This document shows positions 55,448 to 64,000 of a stretch of 64,000 nucleotides of DNA, in pieces. The translations under genes and the position numbers were made by a program. The first letter of the stretch is position 1. Each line of letters opens with the position of its first letter. A model generated the notes under the pieces. That model did no database searches and was not told the DNA's origin. It saw only the letters and a list, made by a program, of their open reading frames with translations. This DNA comes from Tuctoria greenei (Eukaryota > Streptophyta > Magnoliopsida > Poales > Poaceae): positions 45,692,064 through 45,756,063 of the forward strand of contig JAYESD010000001.1 of assembly GCA_036927565.1 (NCBI GenBank). The letters are read 5' to 3'.

Positions 55448-57867
55448 ATGGTGAATTCTGCGGCTGGATCATCCAACGGGCAACCTGCTGCTCAAGCTGT
55501 CGGAGGCAATCCCTCCAACATGCAGCCACCGGCAGGAGCCTCAGTTCCAGCGGGAGTCACACTCCCACCACCACCATCTTCTCCGGCAAGACATGCCGGA
55601 CGTCATGATGGTGCACCGGCGTCACATTCTGCGCCGGCAAGTCGTGACAACCCAGAACACGCGCTCCATGCAGCGCGTGCTCTCCTTCAGCGACCACCAC
55701 CTCCGGATGCATCTCAAGGTGCCGTGGAGCAATGGAGAGCTGATATTGAGCATTTGGTCGCAGCAGCGGCCGAACGCCTCAACAACCAGGGTCCACTTCC
55801 TTCAGGGCGGGCCCCGTCGCAGCGACGAACGTTGTCTGGAAGACTTGGTCCACATGTCTCCAACAACCGGAGAAGAGCTGCGTCACAGCAAGTGACGTCG
55901 TTGCCCTCTGGAGCACGACGTGCCCATACTGCATCTCGGCTTTCGACACACGACCTTCGGGCGGAGCTTGATCGCCGATACCGCCAACAGGATGGCTGTG
56001 TCCACATCGAGCGAGCTCGAGAAAGACGAGATGCTCAAGACCTTTCTACTCTGGAAGGAGTAGGAGGAGGTTGTTCCGCCCTAGCCATGCACCTGCGCAT
56101 GGTTAGATGGCCACAGAAGTTCCGGCCACACTTGCCGGAAAAATTCGACGGGACCGTCAATCCCGTAGAATTTCTACAGATATACTCCACTGCGATCCTA
56201 GCAGCTGGAGGAAACGAGGCCGTAATGGCCAATTACTTTCCAGTGGCCTTAACTGGGACCGCCAGGTCCTGGTTTATGAGCCTTCCACCCAACTCTATCG
56301 ACAGTTGGGAGGAGCTGTGCCGTCAGTTCACCACCAATTTCGGGAGTTCAAACACCCGTCCGGGCACTGAACTGGACCTTTTTGCGGTCGTGCAAAAAGG
56401 AGGAGAATCTTTGCGGTCATTCATCCAGAGATTCTCTCAGGTACTCGTAACACAATCCCTTCTATCTCAAGCGCTTCTGTCATTGTGGCATTCAGACAGG
56501 GTGTACGAGACAAGAAGATGTTGGAGAAGCAGGCGATCAAAGAGATCACCAGCGTCACGGAGCTCTTCAGCCTGGCTGACAAATGTGCCAGAGCTGCGGA
56601 GGGCCGTGAAATGCACTCCAAACCAGCCCTGGAGGATCATAAAAAATCCTCCAAAGAAGAAGCCGCTACCTCCGGGAGTGGCAAGAAGAAAAAGAAGACC
56701 AACGGCAAGAAGAAGCCGTCGGCCGGCACATCCAACGTTGCAGCCGCTGCAACTCCTGGTGGCCGGGGGCCACGCCCCGAGAAGCGACCTCGACCGTCTT
56801 CCGAAGACGGTGGCAAATCCAAGATGTGGTGCCCCATTCACAAAACGGGAAGCCACAAACTGGAGGACTGCCGGGAGGTCCAAAACCTTGCCGAGCGCTA
56901 CCACAAGCGCCGGGAAGGGTCTCCCTTCCGACAGAGGGAGGGAAAACAAAAGGTCGATGAAGCTCCGGCTGAAGAGGAGTTAGGGTTTCAAGACCCCAAA
57001 AAGGTCTTGAAAGCCGTCTACACCTCCGTCGACGATGATTCCGACGTCTCCGACAACGAGCGTCGAAAAACCATGAACACCATCTTTGGTGGATCATGGG
57101 ACATCACCTCTCGTCGTGTCATCAAGACTATGCGACGGGATATGGCTGCTGTAGCTCCTACAGCTAGACCGGAGCCACATCGAAAGTGGATGGACACACC
57201 CATCACTTTTGATGCTTCGGACTGTCCTCAAAGCATGGTCGGAGCTGGCCAGCTACCCTTGATGGTATCTCCCACCATCAACAACATCCAGATCCATCAT
57301 GTCCTGGTAGACGGAGGTTCGGGGCTTAATCTCATCAGCTTCGAAGCTTTCACTAAACTTCAGCTTCGACCTTCGGACCTCCAGCCCTCTCGACCTTTCT
57401 CCGGAGTAGGTCCGGGGGCCATAACCCCACTCGGAGCTATTACTCTCCCTGTTACCTTCGGGACCCGGGAGAAGTATCGCACCGAAAAGTTGATCTTCGA
57501 CGTCGCTCAGATCAACTTACCATTCAATGCCATTTTAGGTAGACCTGCCTTGTACAAATTCATGGCAGCTGCTCATTATGGATACCTGGTGTTGAAGATG
57601 CCAACACCAGTAGGCGTTCTCCGGATCCGTGGAGATCGCACTGCCGGAGTAACTGCTCTGGAGGAACTCCATGCACTCACCACAGCGCAAGAGGAGGACT
57701 CCAGACAGAAGCAAGCTCCACAACCTCCGAGCATTCGTCAACGAGGCTCGACCTCTGCACCTCGTGTGCAGCCAAGCGGCGACACCGACATTCCCGTCAA
57801 AGTCGTCCAAATTGGTTCTGATGTCACTCAAACTACCCGCATATCGGGTGGCTTGAACGACAAATAG
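55448..57867 (+). pseudogene. gag-protease of C2, one frameshift and one stop
   Basis: Starts at ATG 55448 (MVNSAAGSSNGQPAAQAV). It has Pro/Ala-rich and Arg-rich stretches, then the capsid core RPHLPEKFDGTVNPVEFLQI, NYFPVALTGTARSWFMSLPP and SLRSFIQRFSQV. At about 56438-56446 two extra bases (or one lost) shift the frame; RNTIPSISSASVIVAFRQGV then continues in the frame of 56485-57867. A zinc-binding motif CPIHKTGSHKLEDC lies at about 56830. Protease has MVSPTINNIQIHHVLVDGGS with the DGGS active site at about 57310, and INLPFNAILGRPAL. TAG at 57865-57867 separates it from RT in the same frame; CAG is the simplest ancestor. Confidence 0.9.
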
Positions 57868-57930
57868 GAACTCGCGCTCATCACTTTCCTCCGGGCTAAC
57901 GTTGACCTGTTTGCTTGGCAACCGTCACAA

Positions 57931-60900
57931 ATGCCTGGGATCCCCAGGGAAGTGATTGAGCACAATCTGAAGATTTACCCCGATGCTCGGCCTGTACACC
58001 AGAAACCTCGGAAGCAATCTGTAGAGCGACAGAACTTCATCCGACAAGAAGTGAAGAAGTTGCTCGAAGCTGGATTCATCCGAGAAGTCTACCATCCAAA
58101 ATGGCTGGCAAACCCAGTCGTTGTGCCTAAGGCCGGCGGGAAACTTCGGATGTGCATCGACTACACCACACTGAATAAGGCATGTCCAAAAGATCCATTC
58201 CCACTACCTAGAATAGACCAGATAGTGGATTCCACCTCCGGGTGTGAGTTACTGTGTTTTCTAGACGCATATTCAGGATATCATCAAATCCGGATGTCTA
58301 GGGAAGATGAAGAACATACTTCATTCATCACAGTGGATGGGTTGTATTGTTACACAGCCATGCCTTTTGGTCTCAAGAATGCAGCTTCAACTTTTGTACG
58401 AGCTATGTACAAAACTTTCGAAGAACTCATCAGAGACATAGTGGAAGTGTATGTTGATGACATCGTGGTCAAAGTCAAAAACAAGGAGTCCCTCTTGGAC
58501 ACCTTGCAGGCCGTCTTCGACAAGCTGCGGGCCACCCGCACGAAGCTAAACCCAGACAGGTGCGTCTTCGGGGTTAGTTCCGGGAAGCTTCTTGGTTTCC
58601 TGGTAAGTCACCGGGGTATAGAGGCTAATCCGGCGAAGATAAAAGCCATTGAAGACATGCGGCCACCAACCCGCATAAAAGACGTCCAAAAATTAACCGG
58701 ATGTCTAGCAGCCCTCAGCCGGTTCATTTCAAGACTGGCGGAAAGGGCACTTCCCTTCTTCAAGTTACTGAGGAAGTCCGGACCATTCCAATGGTCTGAA
58801 GAAGCAGAGAAGGCATTCCAGGAGCTGAAACAGTTCCTCACCACCCTACCAGTCTTGGTAGCTCCGAACCCTGGTGAGCCTTTATTGCTTTACATTTCAG
58901 CAGCTGACGAAGTCGTCAGTATGGTTCTGGTTGCGGAGAGACCGGAACTACCCGATACTCAGGAATCCAGATCCCTTCGGGAGGATCCGGAGGTTCCTGA
59001 AAGCGGGTCTGGGTCCCAGCTCCCAGACTTGAACCCACAAGAAGCCACTTCAGAGGACTCGGATCCTTCCGATAGGATCCGGGTCATTCCTGAAGAAGCT
59101 CCGGGTTCCTCCACCCAGAACCCGGAGGTCCCCGAAGATAGTCTAGACCCCTCCGACAGGGTCCGGATCAATGGAGAGGAAGCTCCGGACCCCTCCGGGA
59201 GGGTCCGGACCATTCAACGCCCAGTATACTTCATCAGTGAAGTGTTACATGATGCCAAGACTCGATACCTAGAGGTTCATAAGCTGCTTTACGCAGTTCT
59301 TATTGCCTCAAGGAAGCTTCGACACTACTTCCAAGCTCACAAAGTCTCGGTGGTAACCTCGTATCCACTTCGAGCGATCCTGCATAATCCCAATTCAACT
59401 GGGAATATAGCAAAGTGGGCAGCGGAACTGGCTGAATTCGACCTTGAATTCATTCCAAGACAAGCAATCAAGAGTCAAGCATTGGCAGATTTCGTGGCAG
59501 AATGGACTCCCTCTCCATTAAACCCTGGGGGCCCCAGCGAGCAGAAAACGGAACCACAAGTTCCGGCCTTCACTAAGCCTCACTGGATCCTTTACTTCGA
59601 CGGCTCCATGCAGAAGCAGGGAGCCGGAGCTGGAATCTTTCTCCTCGCACCAACCGGGGAGAAGGTGAAATACATGGTGCACCTTGACTTCAAGGCAACC
59701 AACAACATGGCGGAGTACGAAGCACTCATATATGGATTAAAGGTGGCACTATCATATGGTGTCAAGCAGTTGCTGGTCAAAGGAGATTCACAACTTGTCA
59801 TCAAACAGGTGAAGGGTGAATGCTCCTGCAATAATCTCCAGCTGGCTGCTTATCTCCTTGAAGTCCAGAGGCTTCAGAAGGACTTCGAAGTCCTAGACCT
59901 TCACCATGTTCAGCGTGCTCACAACGCTGAAGCTGACGAACTCTCGACCAAGGCGTCAACCGGAGCTCCGGCTCCAGACGGAACCTTTGTCCGGAGGTTG
60001 TCAAAACCCACAGTTCAGCCTGCCGAACTGAACGAAGGGGGCGAGATCAGCATCCCGAAGCTGACGGTCCCGATGGCCCTGTTACCATGGCAGCCATCAA
60101 GGGTCGTAGGTGCTGCCGGAAGCTCCGAGCAACCCAGCACGCAAGACTCAAATGCTCAAGTCAGTTCCGATGCATGGATCTCGGAGATCCGGAACTACTT
60201 GAAAGACAACATCCTTCCTGACGATGATGTATCCGCTGACCGGGTAGTCAGATTGGCTAAAAGATACACGTTGGTAGAAGGGGATCTCTACCGGCGCGGT
60301 GCCAACGGCATCCTAATGCGGTGCATCACAAGGGAAGAAGGCTGCGAGCTCCTCGCAGAAATCCATGGAGGTGAGTGTGGGAACCACGCGTCTTCCCGCA
60401 CGCTGGTCGGAAAAGCCTTTCGGCACGGCTTCTACTGGCCTACAGCGCTCCAGGATGCTACTGAGCTAGTGAAGAAATGCAAAGCATGCCAATTTCATGC
60501 AAAGCAAATTCATACACCTGCTCAGCCCTTACAAATGATACCTCCTACGTGGCCTTTCGCTGTGTGGGGGATGGACATCTTGGGACCATTCCCAAGAGCC
60601 GTCGGAGGTTATAAGTTCCTGTACGTCGCCATCGACAAGTTCACCAAGTGGCCGGAAGCTACTCCTGTTGTGACGATCAACAAACAATCTGCAATCAATT
60701 TTCTACAATCTATCGTGAGCAGATTCGGAGTCCCAAACAAGATCATCACTGATAATGGGACTCAGTTCACAAGCTCCGCATTTCAAGGATATTGCGAAGA
60801 CCTCGGTATACAAGTTTGCTACGCTTCCGTAGCTCATCCTGCCAGCAATGGGCAAGCCGAGAGAGCAAACGCAGAGATCCTTAAAGGACTCAAAACGCGC

Positions 60901-61410
60901 ACTTATGAGCGTTTGAAAAAGCACGGAGCTAATTGGATCGAAGAGCTTCCGCCCACTCTATGGGCTAACAGGACTTCTCCAAGTCGGGCAACCGGAGAAA
61001 CACCCTTCTTCCTGGTGTACGGAGCTGAAGCGATCCTTCCTCCGGAAATCACCTTGGGTTCCCTCCGAGTCCGGACCTTCGACGAAGCCGCGCAGGACCA
61101 GCTCCGGCGTGAAGACCTAGACCTCCTCGAGGAGGGAAGGTGCCAAGCAGCTGTTCGGAACGCCCGATACCGCCAAGCTCTACGGCGCTATCATCAGCGG
61201 CATGTACACAACCGACAGCTCGAGGAAGGCGATCTGGTGCTACGGAGAATACTATCCAGAGAAGGGCAAAACAAACTTTCTCCCGGCTGGGAAGGGCCCT
61301 TCCGAGTGATCAAAGTATCCCGTCCCGGAAGCGTTCGCTTGGCTACCGAGGATGGGACACCTCTCCCAAATCCTTGGAACATCGAGCACCTCCGTAAGTT
61401 CTACACTTAA
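57931..61410 (+). CDS. pol: Tat-type pol: RT, RNase H, archaeal-type RNase H, integrase
   Basis: 1159 codons from ATG 57931 to TAA at 61408-61410. The frame is open back to the TAG at 57865, so this ATG may not be the true start. RT has CIDYTTLNKACPKDPFPLPR, MPFGLKNA and catalytic YVDD at residues 174-177. The first RNase H is split by an acidic insert of about 90 residues (339-429) with three DPS-x-R-[IV]-R repeats, then RPVYFISEVLHDAKTRYLEV. The second RNase H (about 550-680) has YFDGSM with Asp 557 and NNMAEYEALIYGL. Integrase has an HHCC-like end (NHASSRT..CKACQ) and catalytic Asp 882 (GMDILGP), Asp 941 (ITDNGTQF) and Glu 977 (NGQAERANAEIL), exact DD35E spacing. All key residues are present. 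Expression would need the upstream stop to be bypassed or an internal start. Confidence 0.93.
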   Translation: MPGIPREVIEHNLKIYPDARPVHQKPRKQSVERQNFIRQEVKKLLEAGFIREVYHPKWLANPVVVPKAGGKLRMCIDYTTLNKACPKDPFPLPRIDQIVDSTSGCELLCFLDAYSGYHQIRMSREDEEHTSFITVDGLYCYTAMPFGLKNAASTFVRAMYKTFEELIRDIVEVYVDDIVVKVKNKESLLDTLQAVFDKLRATRTKLNPDRCVFGVSSGKLLGFLVSHRGIEANPAKIKAIEDMRPPTRIKDVQKLTGCLAALSRFISRLAERALPFFKLLRKSGPFQWSEEAEKAFQELKQFLTTLPVLVAPNPGEPLLLYISAADEVVSMVLVAERPELPDTQESRSLREDPEVPESGSGSQLPDLNPQEATSEDSDPSDRIRVIPEEAPGSSTQNPEVPEDSLDPSDRVRINGEEAPDPSGRVRTIQRPVYFISEVLHDAKTRYLEVHKLLYAVLIASRKLRHYFQAHKVSVVTSYPLRAILHNPNSTGNIAKWAAELAEFDLEFIPRQAIKSQALADFVAEWTPSPLNPGGPSEQKTEPQVPAFTKPHWILYFDGSMQKQGAGAGIFLLAPTGEKVKYMVHLDFKATNNMAEYEALIYGLKVALSYGVKQLLVKGDSQLVIKQVKGECSCNNLQLAAYLLEVQRLQKDFEVLDLHHVQRAHNAEADELSTKASTGAPAPDGTFVRRLSKPTVQPAELNEGGEISIPKLTVPMALLPWQPSRVVGAAGSSEQPSTQDSNAQVSSDAWISEIRNYLKDNILPDDDVSADRVVRLAKRYTLVEGDLYRRGANGILMRCITREEGCELLAEIHGGECGNHASSRTLVGKAFRHGFYWPTALQDATELVKKCKACQFHAKQIHTPAQPLQMIPPTWPFAVWGMDILGPFPRAVGGYKFLYVAIDKFTKWPEATPVVTINKQSAINFLQSIVSRFGVPNKIITDNGTQFTSSAFQGYCEDLGIQVCYASVAHPASNGQAERANAEILKGLKTRTYERLKKHGANWIEELPPTLWANRTSPSRATGETPFFLVYGAEAILPPEITLGSLRVRTFDEAAQDQLRREDLDLLEEGRCQAAVRNARYRQALRRYHQRHVHNRQLEEGDLVLRRILSREGQNKLSPGWEGPFRVIKVSRPGSVRLATEDGTPLPNPWNIEHLRKFYT
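59050..59220 (+). repeat. In-frame TCCGGA-rich insert in pol
   Basis: Within the first RNase H of pol, repeated TCCGATAGGATCCGG, TCCGACAGGGTCCGG and TCCGGGAGGGTCCGG encode DPSDRIRV, DPSDRVRI and DPSGRVRT. AAGCTCCGG occurs between them. These are the same half-sites as in the LTR and the 3' spacer. Confidence 0.75.
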
Positions 61411-62659
61411 TTCCACAGAGGTGAGTCTTAAGTAACTTGAAGTGTATGTTATAGAGTCATTGTACAGAGTCGGGTAGTTCCTCCGGGAGAGCAGCCGGAC
61501 CATTCCCGAAAGGTTTGGAAAGCTCATGCAACACTTGATACAGTCTCCGGACTAGAAGTGTAGCTAACTACCCTGGGTTAAACGAGAAACCGAACACACT
61601 TAGCCTGGTTCCGTACCCTAAGAGTGTACTCGTTTCCCATGTACCCTGGACCTATAATGAAAGACATCTTCATGTGAAATAGACTCCACGTGCATTCATT
61701 TTTGCATAAGGCTCGACATTTTTATTTTTCTCTTTCTTGTCTATAACAGAAACGTGCAATTCTTAAGAAATTCTAGTTAGACCGATTTATGTATGATTTG
61801 AGTTGAATTGTCAGGTTTTTTAGATTTAAATATCGTCTGTGGTCAACTCGCCTGAAAGCCGCCAAGCCATTCTAGGGCCGGAGTGCGCTATCGACTTAGC
61901 CTGGTCAAGCACCCTAAGTACGCCACTCTACCTACATCCCGGCAGGCCAAAGTAAGGTGGGTCCATGGACAATTGGATCTAAAAGAAAAGACAATTCATC
62001 CAATTATACTAAAAATCGTGTTCAACTTGAAATTCTCTTGAGAACCGTAAGCCGCGACGAAGTTATAGATAAGGAACGAATTTTACTGTTTTTCTTGGCT
62101 TAAGTGTGCAGGAAAAATAAACCCAATATTGATGGAGAAAAACCGGAGTCAACCAAGCTCCGACTCCCACCGGCGTTAACTTAAAGATGGTGAGAAGACT
62201 CTATCACTAGAGTCTGTTGCCAGCAAGCCAGGCGTGGCAAGGGTCATTGCCGGAGCTACTAAGCTCCGACACCTTGAAGTATTAACTATCGACACTCAAC
62301 GTGTTGGTAGAGGCTACTGCCGGAGCTACTAAGCTCCGACGATGGACAGTGCCGGAGCTTCTAAGCTCCGACGACTTCAAGGGACCTTCACTATCGAAAA
62401 CTTCGGACCTAAAACTACACGAGTTCGAAGCAAATTTGTCTTCAACAAAACTCAACATCCTTTTGGTACATGTCCACAATCAAATTGTGCACATCTACCA
62501 GGGGGCCAAGTGAAGACAAAGATGTTGAAGACAAAAAATGAAATTCACGAAAAATTGGGGATTTCATTTCATTTGAAGACCGGAGATTACATCTGGGGAC
62601 AAAGGATTACAAAATTGAGGAAGAAGAGAAGATACAAATAAAGGCTAAGAAAGATAGTC
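61411..62659 (+). repeat. C2 spacer with four CCGGAGCTACTAAGCTCCG-type palindromes
   Basis: Non-coding. At about 62137-62375 four units of form CCGGAG(C)T..AAGCTCCGAC occur: one with spacer CAACC and three with CTACTA or CTTCTA. Two more CTCCGG half-sites lie at about 61480-61550. Phrases TTAGCCTGGT and ACCCTAAG recur at about 61600 and 61900. No ORF of note on the plus strand. Confidence 0.75.
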
Positions 62660-64000
62660 CTAGACCCTATGGAAGAACTCAGCGACCTTCTGGGCGACCT
62701 CCGATACGCTGGCTCGGGTAGCTTCGCCTTCTCCTTCAACGGGGCCTTCAAGCACCGGGTCCAGAGGGAATCGAGGGTTCCGGCTAGTGTAGCACGTCAA
62801 CACATATTCTGTGACGTTCCTAGCCAGGGATTGCCCCTCGACCTCCAACTGGTCCGCGATGACGTCGCCCACCTTGGAGAGCTTGCTGCCCGCAGCGCCC
62901 AACGCTTGCAGCGCAAGGTCCGGCTCCGGCTCCGGATCGTCCGGGAGCACGGGGCTGAAACCCATCGGCGCTAGCGCATCGTCGGCCTTGCTCAGGAACT
63001 CCCAAATTTGCAGGGAGTCCGTCTTCCTCAGGCCCTTCATCTCTTCCAAGGACCTCCGGGCCGCCGCCAGCTCCGAATTCTCGCGGGAGAGGCGCTCAAC
63101 TTCTTTGGCGTTTTGCTGAATCTTCGCAGCAACCCGCTTTTCGAGTCTTCCGAGCTCCTTCTCCCGGAGGTGGATCTTGTTCCGGCGGTCGACCAGGTCT
63201 TTCTCCCTAGCGTCTATTTTCTTCCCCCGGGCGACGAGGGCACACTCATACTCGTAGAGCTCCTGCCCTCGCACCCAGGTCTTCTCCTCCCCCTCGAGGC
63301 AGCGCTCTTCCAATTTTTTAGCGCGCTCCTCGAGGCCCTTGTCCGCCAGAGCTGTCTTCTCGGCGAGCTCTTCTTCACGTCGCAAGACGTCGTCCCGTAG
63401 CTCCAGGAGTTTTTGCTCCTCATCCTCGAGCCGCTTTTCCCTTCCCTCAAGTGCCTCTCGGCGCTTGATGAGTGCGGTACTGATGGCCTCGAGTTGATCG
63501 AACCGAGCGTTGGCCGCATCATTAGCAGCCTTAGCTTGGTCATGGTACTCCCGGGATTGGGCGTCGAGGTTGTGAGTCATGCTCTCCCTCTCGTCCAGCA
63601 TCTCACCCCAGAGCTCCAGGCGGACCTTCTCCCGCCTGATCCATTCCTTGTCCTCAGCAATCCTCGACTGCGCCAGCTTGGTCTCGAATTGGAGTCGATT
63701 ACGCCACCTCCTAAGGGTTTGGCGCTCCTCTTCAAGAACCTTGCTGTCGTGGAAGAAGGCTAGTTGGACTTGGCGTAGACTGGAGCAAGCATTGTCGATG
63801 GACATCGACAGCGAGATGGGCTCCGGACCTTCTGGGGCCTCCTCCGCCGGTTCCAGCGGGTCTTCATTTACAAAAATTGGGTCCCACTCTACGAGAGCGG
63901 AACCCCGAGCTTCCAAGGCACTAGGGCACTCCTCCGGGATGGCCTCAGTCGCCACCGAAGAAGGTCCCGCCACCAAACCTTCATTCGCCCCCTCAGGCTG
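62660..64000 (-). CDS. Antisense coiled-coil ORF of the Tat element, N-terminus off the window
   Basis: The minus-strand frame is open from the window edge (64000) to a stop at 62660, at least 446 codons; no ATG is seen before the edge, so the true start lies outside. An acidic N-terminal part (EECPSALEARGSALVEWDP) is followed by about 250 residues of charged heptads (KRREALEGREKRLEDEEQKL; REKELGRLEKRVAAKIQQ), clearly coiled coil. A C-terminal part follows with ILE-like LSKADDALAPMGFSPVLPDD, VGDVIADQLEVEGQSLA and SVSEVAQKVAEFF. It is uninterrupted. Antisense ORFs in this position are known from Tat elements such as Grande; their function is not established. Confidence 0.8.
   Translation of the reverse strand, partial: QPEGANEGLVAGPSSVATEAIPEECPSALEARGSALVEWDPIFVNEDPLEPAEEAPEGPEPISLSMSIDNACSSLRQVQLAFFHDSKVLEEERQTLRRWRNRLQFETKLAQSRIAEDKEWIRREKVRLELWGEMLDERESMTHNLDAQSREYHDQAKAANDAANARFDQLEAISTALIKRREALEGREKRLEDEEQKLLELRDDVLRREEELAEKTALADKGLEERAKKLEERCLEGEEKTWVRGQELYEYECALVARGKKIDAREKDLVDRRNKIHLREKELGRLEKRVAAKIQQNAKEVERLSRENSELAAARRSLEEMKGLRKTDSLQIWEFLSKADDALAPMGFSPVLPDDPEPEPDLALQALGAAGSKLSKVGDVIADQLEVEGQSLARNVTEYVLTCYTSRNPRFPLDPVLEGPVEGEGEATRASVSEVAQKVAEFFHRV

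Larger units (their letters stand above)
54580..64000 (+). mobile_element. Tat-type Ty3/gypsy element C2, 5' LTR to antisense ORF
   Basis: Order: 5' LTR (54580-55402), PBS, gag-protease, pol with two RNase H domains and integrase, a spacer with palindromes, and an antisense ORF that runs off the window. The 3' LTR lies outside. A second (archaeal-type) RNase H and an antisense ORF after pol are recognised features of the Tat lineage (the Grande family is the classic case). It is inserted into A2 RT at a point where GIEVDEE coding stops. This is the best preserved element in the window. Confidence 0.92.

Noticed and set aside
55448..56983. The 511-codon frame at 55448 as a complete gag
   Set aside because: After about 56440 it continues in the wrong frame. 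The conserved RQGVRDKKML block is in the frame starting at 56485.
1..64000. tRNA or rRNA genes
   Set aside because: The only tRNA-like words are primer-binding sites (TGGTATCAGAGC type) beside LTRs; no cloverleaf could be assembled around them.

Overview
This window looks like heterochromatic DNA from a plant nuclear genome, most likely a grass. The evidence is the set of element families: SIRE/Maximus-type Ty1/copia with env-like ORFs, Tekay-type chromoviruses with ~2.8 kb LTRs, Tat-type Ty3/gypsy with two RNase H domains and an antisense ORF, and CRM-like gypsy elements whose pol runs into the LTR. The species cannot be named from this reading. No convincing intact host gene, tRNA, rRNA or CRISPR array was found. 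Nearly every base can be assigned to LTR retrotransposons nested in one another. Most boundaries were set by matching LTR pairs, primer-binding sites (PBS), polypurine tracts (PPT) and 5-bp target-site duplications (TSD). Alignments were made by eye.

Layout. LEFT BLOCK (1-10489): a minus-strand CRM-like element (LTR 307-1154, body off the left edge) sits inside a plus-strand SIRE-like copia (1155-6914: RT/RNase H, env-like ORF, 3' LTR). That copia sits in a minus-strand Tat-type gypsy (6915-9710: protease, gag, PBS, LTR), which sits in a Maximus-type copia LTR (9711-10489). A short stretch that looks low-copy follows (10490-11303). CENTRAL BLOCK (11304-38401): a plus-strand element with ~310-325 bp LTRs (family F) is split by a minus-strand Tekay-type element G2 (13792-37864, TSD CAACT). 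G2 carries a truncated Maximus copia (15306-19697), a non-autonomous CRM-like element (21648-26586, TSD GTATG, with a hAT-type MITE in one LTR) and a second Tekay element G1 (27506-35180, TSD ATAAT). RIGHT BLOCK (38402-64000): a non-autonomous CRM-like fragment (38849-40586) is interrupted by a minus-strand CRM-like pol element A2 (from 40587). A2 is split by a complete SIRE-type copia E (43000-54210, TSD GAAGG) and again by a plus-strand Tat element (54580 to beyond 64000). The Tat element holds the longest open frame here, a 1159-codon RT-RNaseH-aRNaseH-integrase.

No element appears fully competent. Defects include an integrase catalytic Glu-to-Lys change (A2), loss of the whole integrase (E), a gag-integrase/chromodomain fusion (G1), loss of RNase H and integrase (G2) and many in-frame stops, largely of the type expected from deamination of methylated cytosine.

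The most unusual signal is a shared architecture of short degenerate palindromes of the form CGGA-(spacer)-TCCG. They form clusters in the LTRs of four element lineages (two SIRE families, Maximus, Tekay, Tat). In three families a second cluster lies in the spacer after pol. The spacer core is family-specific (CTAG/CAAG, TGA, AGCT). One core, CTAG/CAAG, is shared by a copia and a gypsy family that are otherwise unrelated. I know of no description of this.
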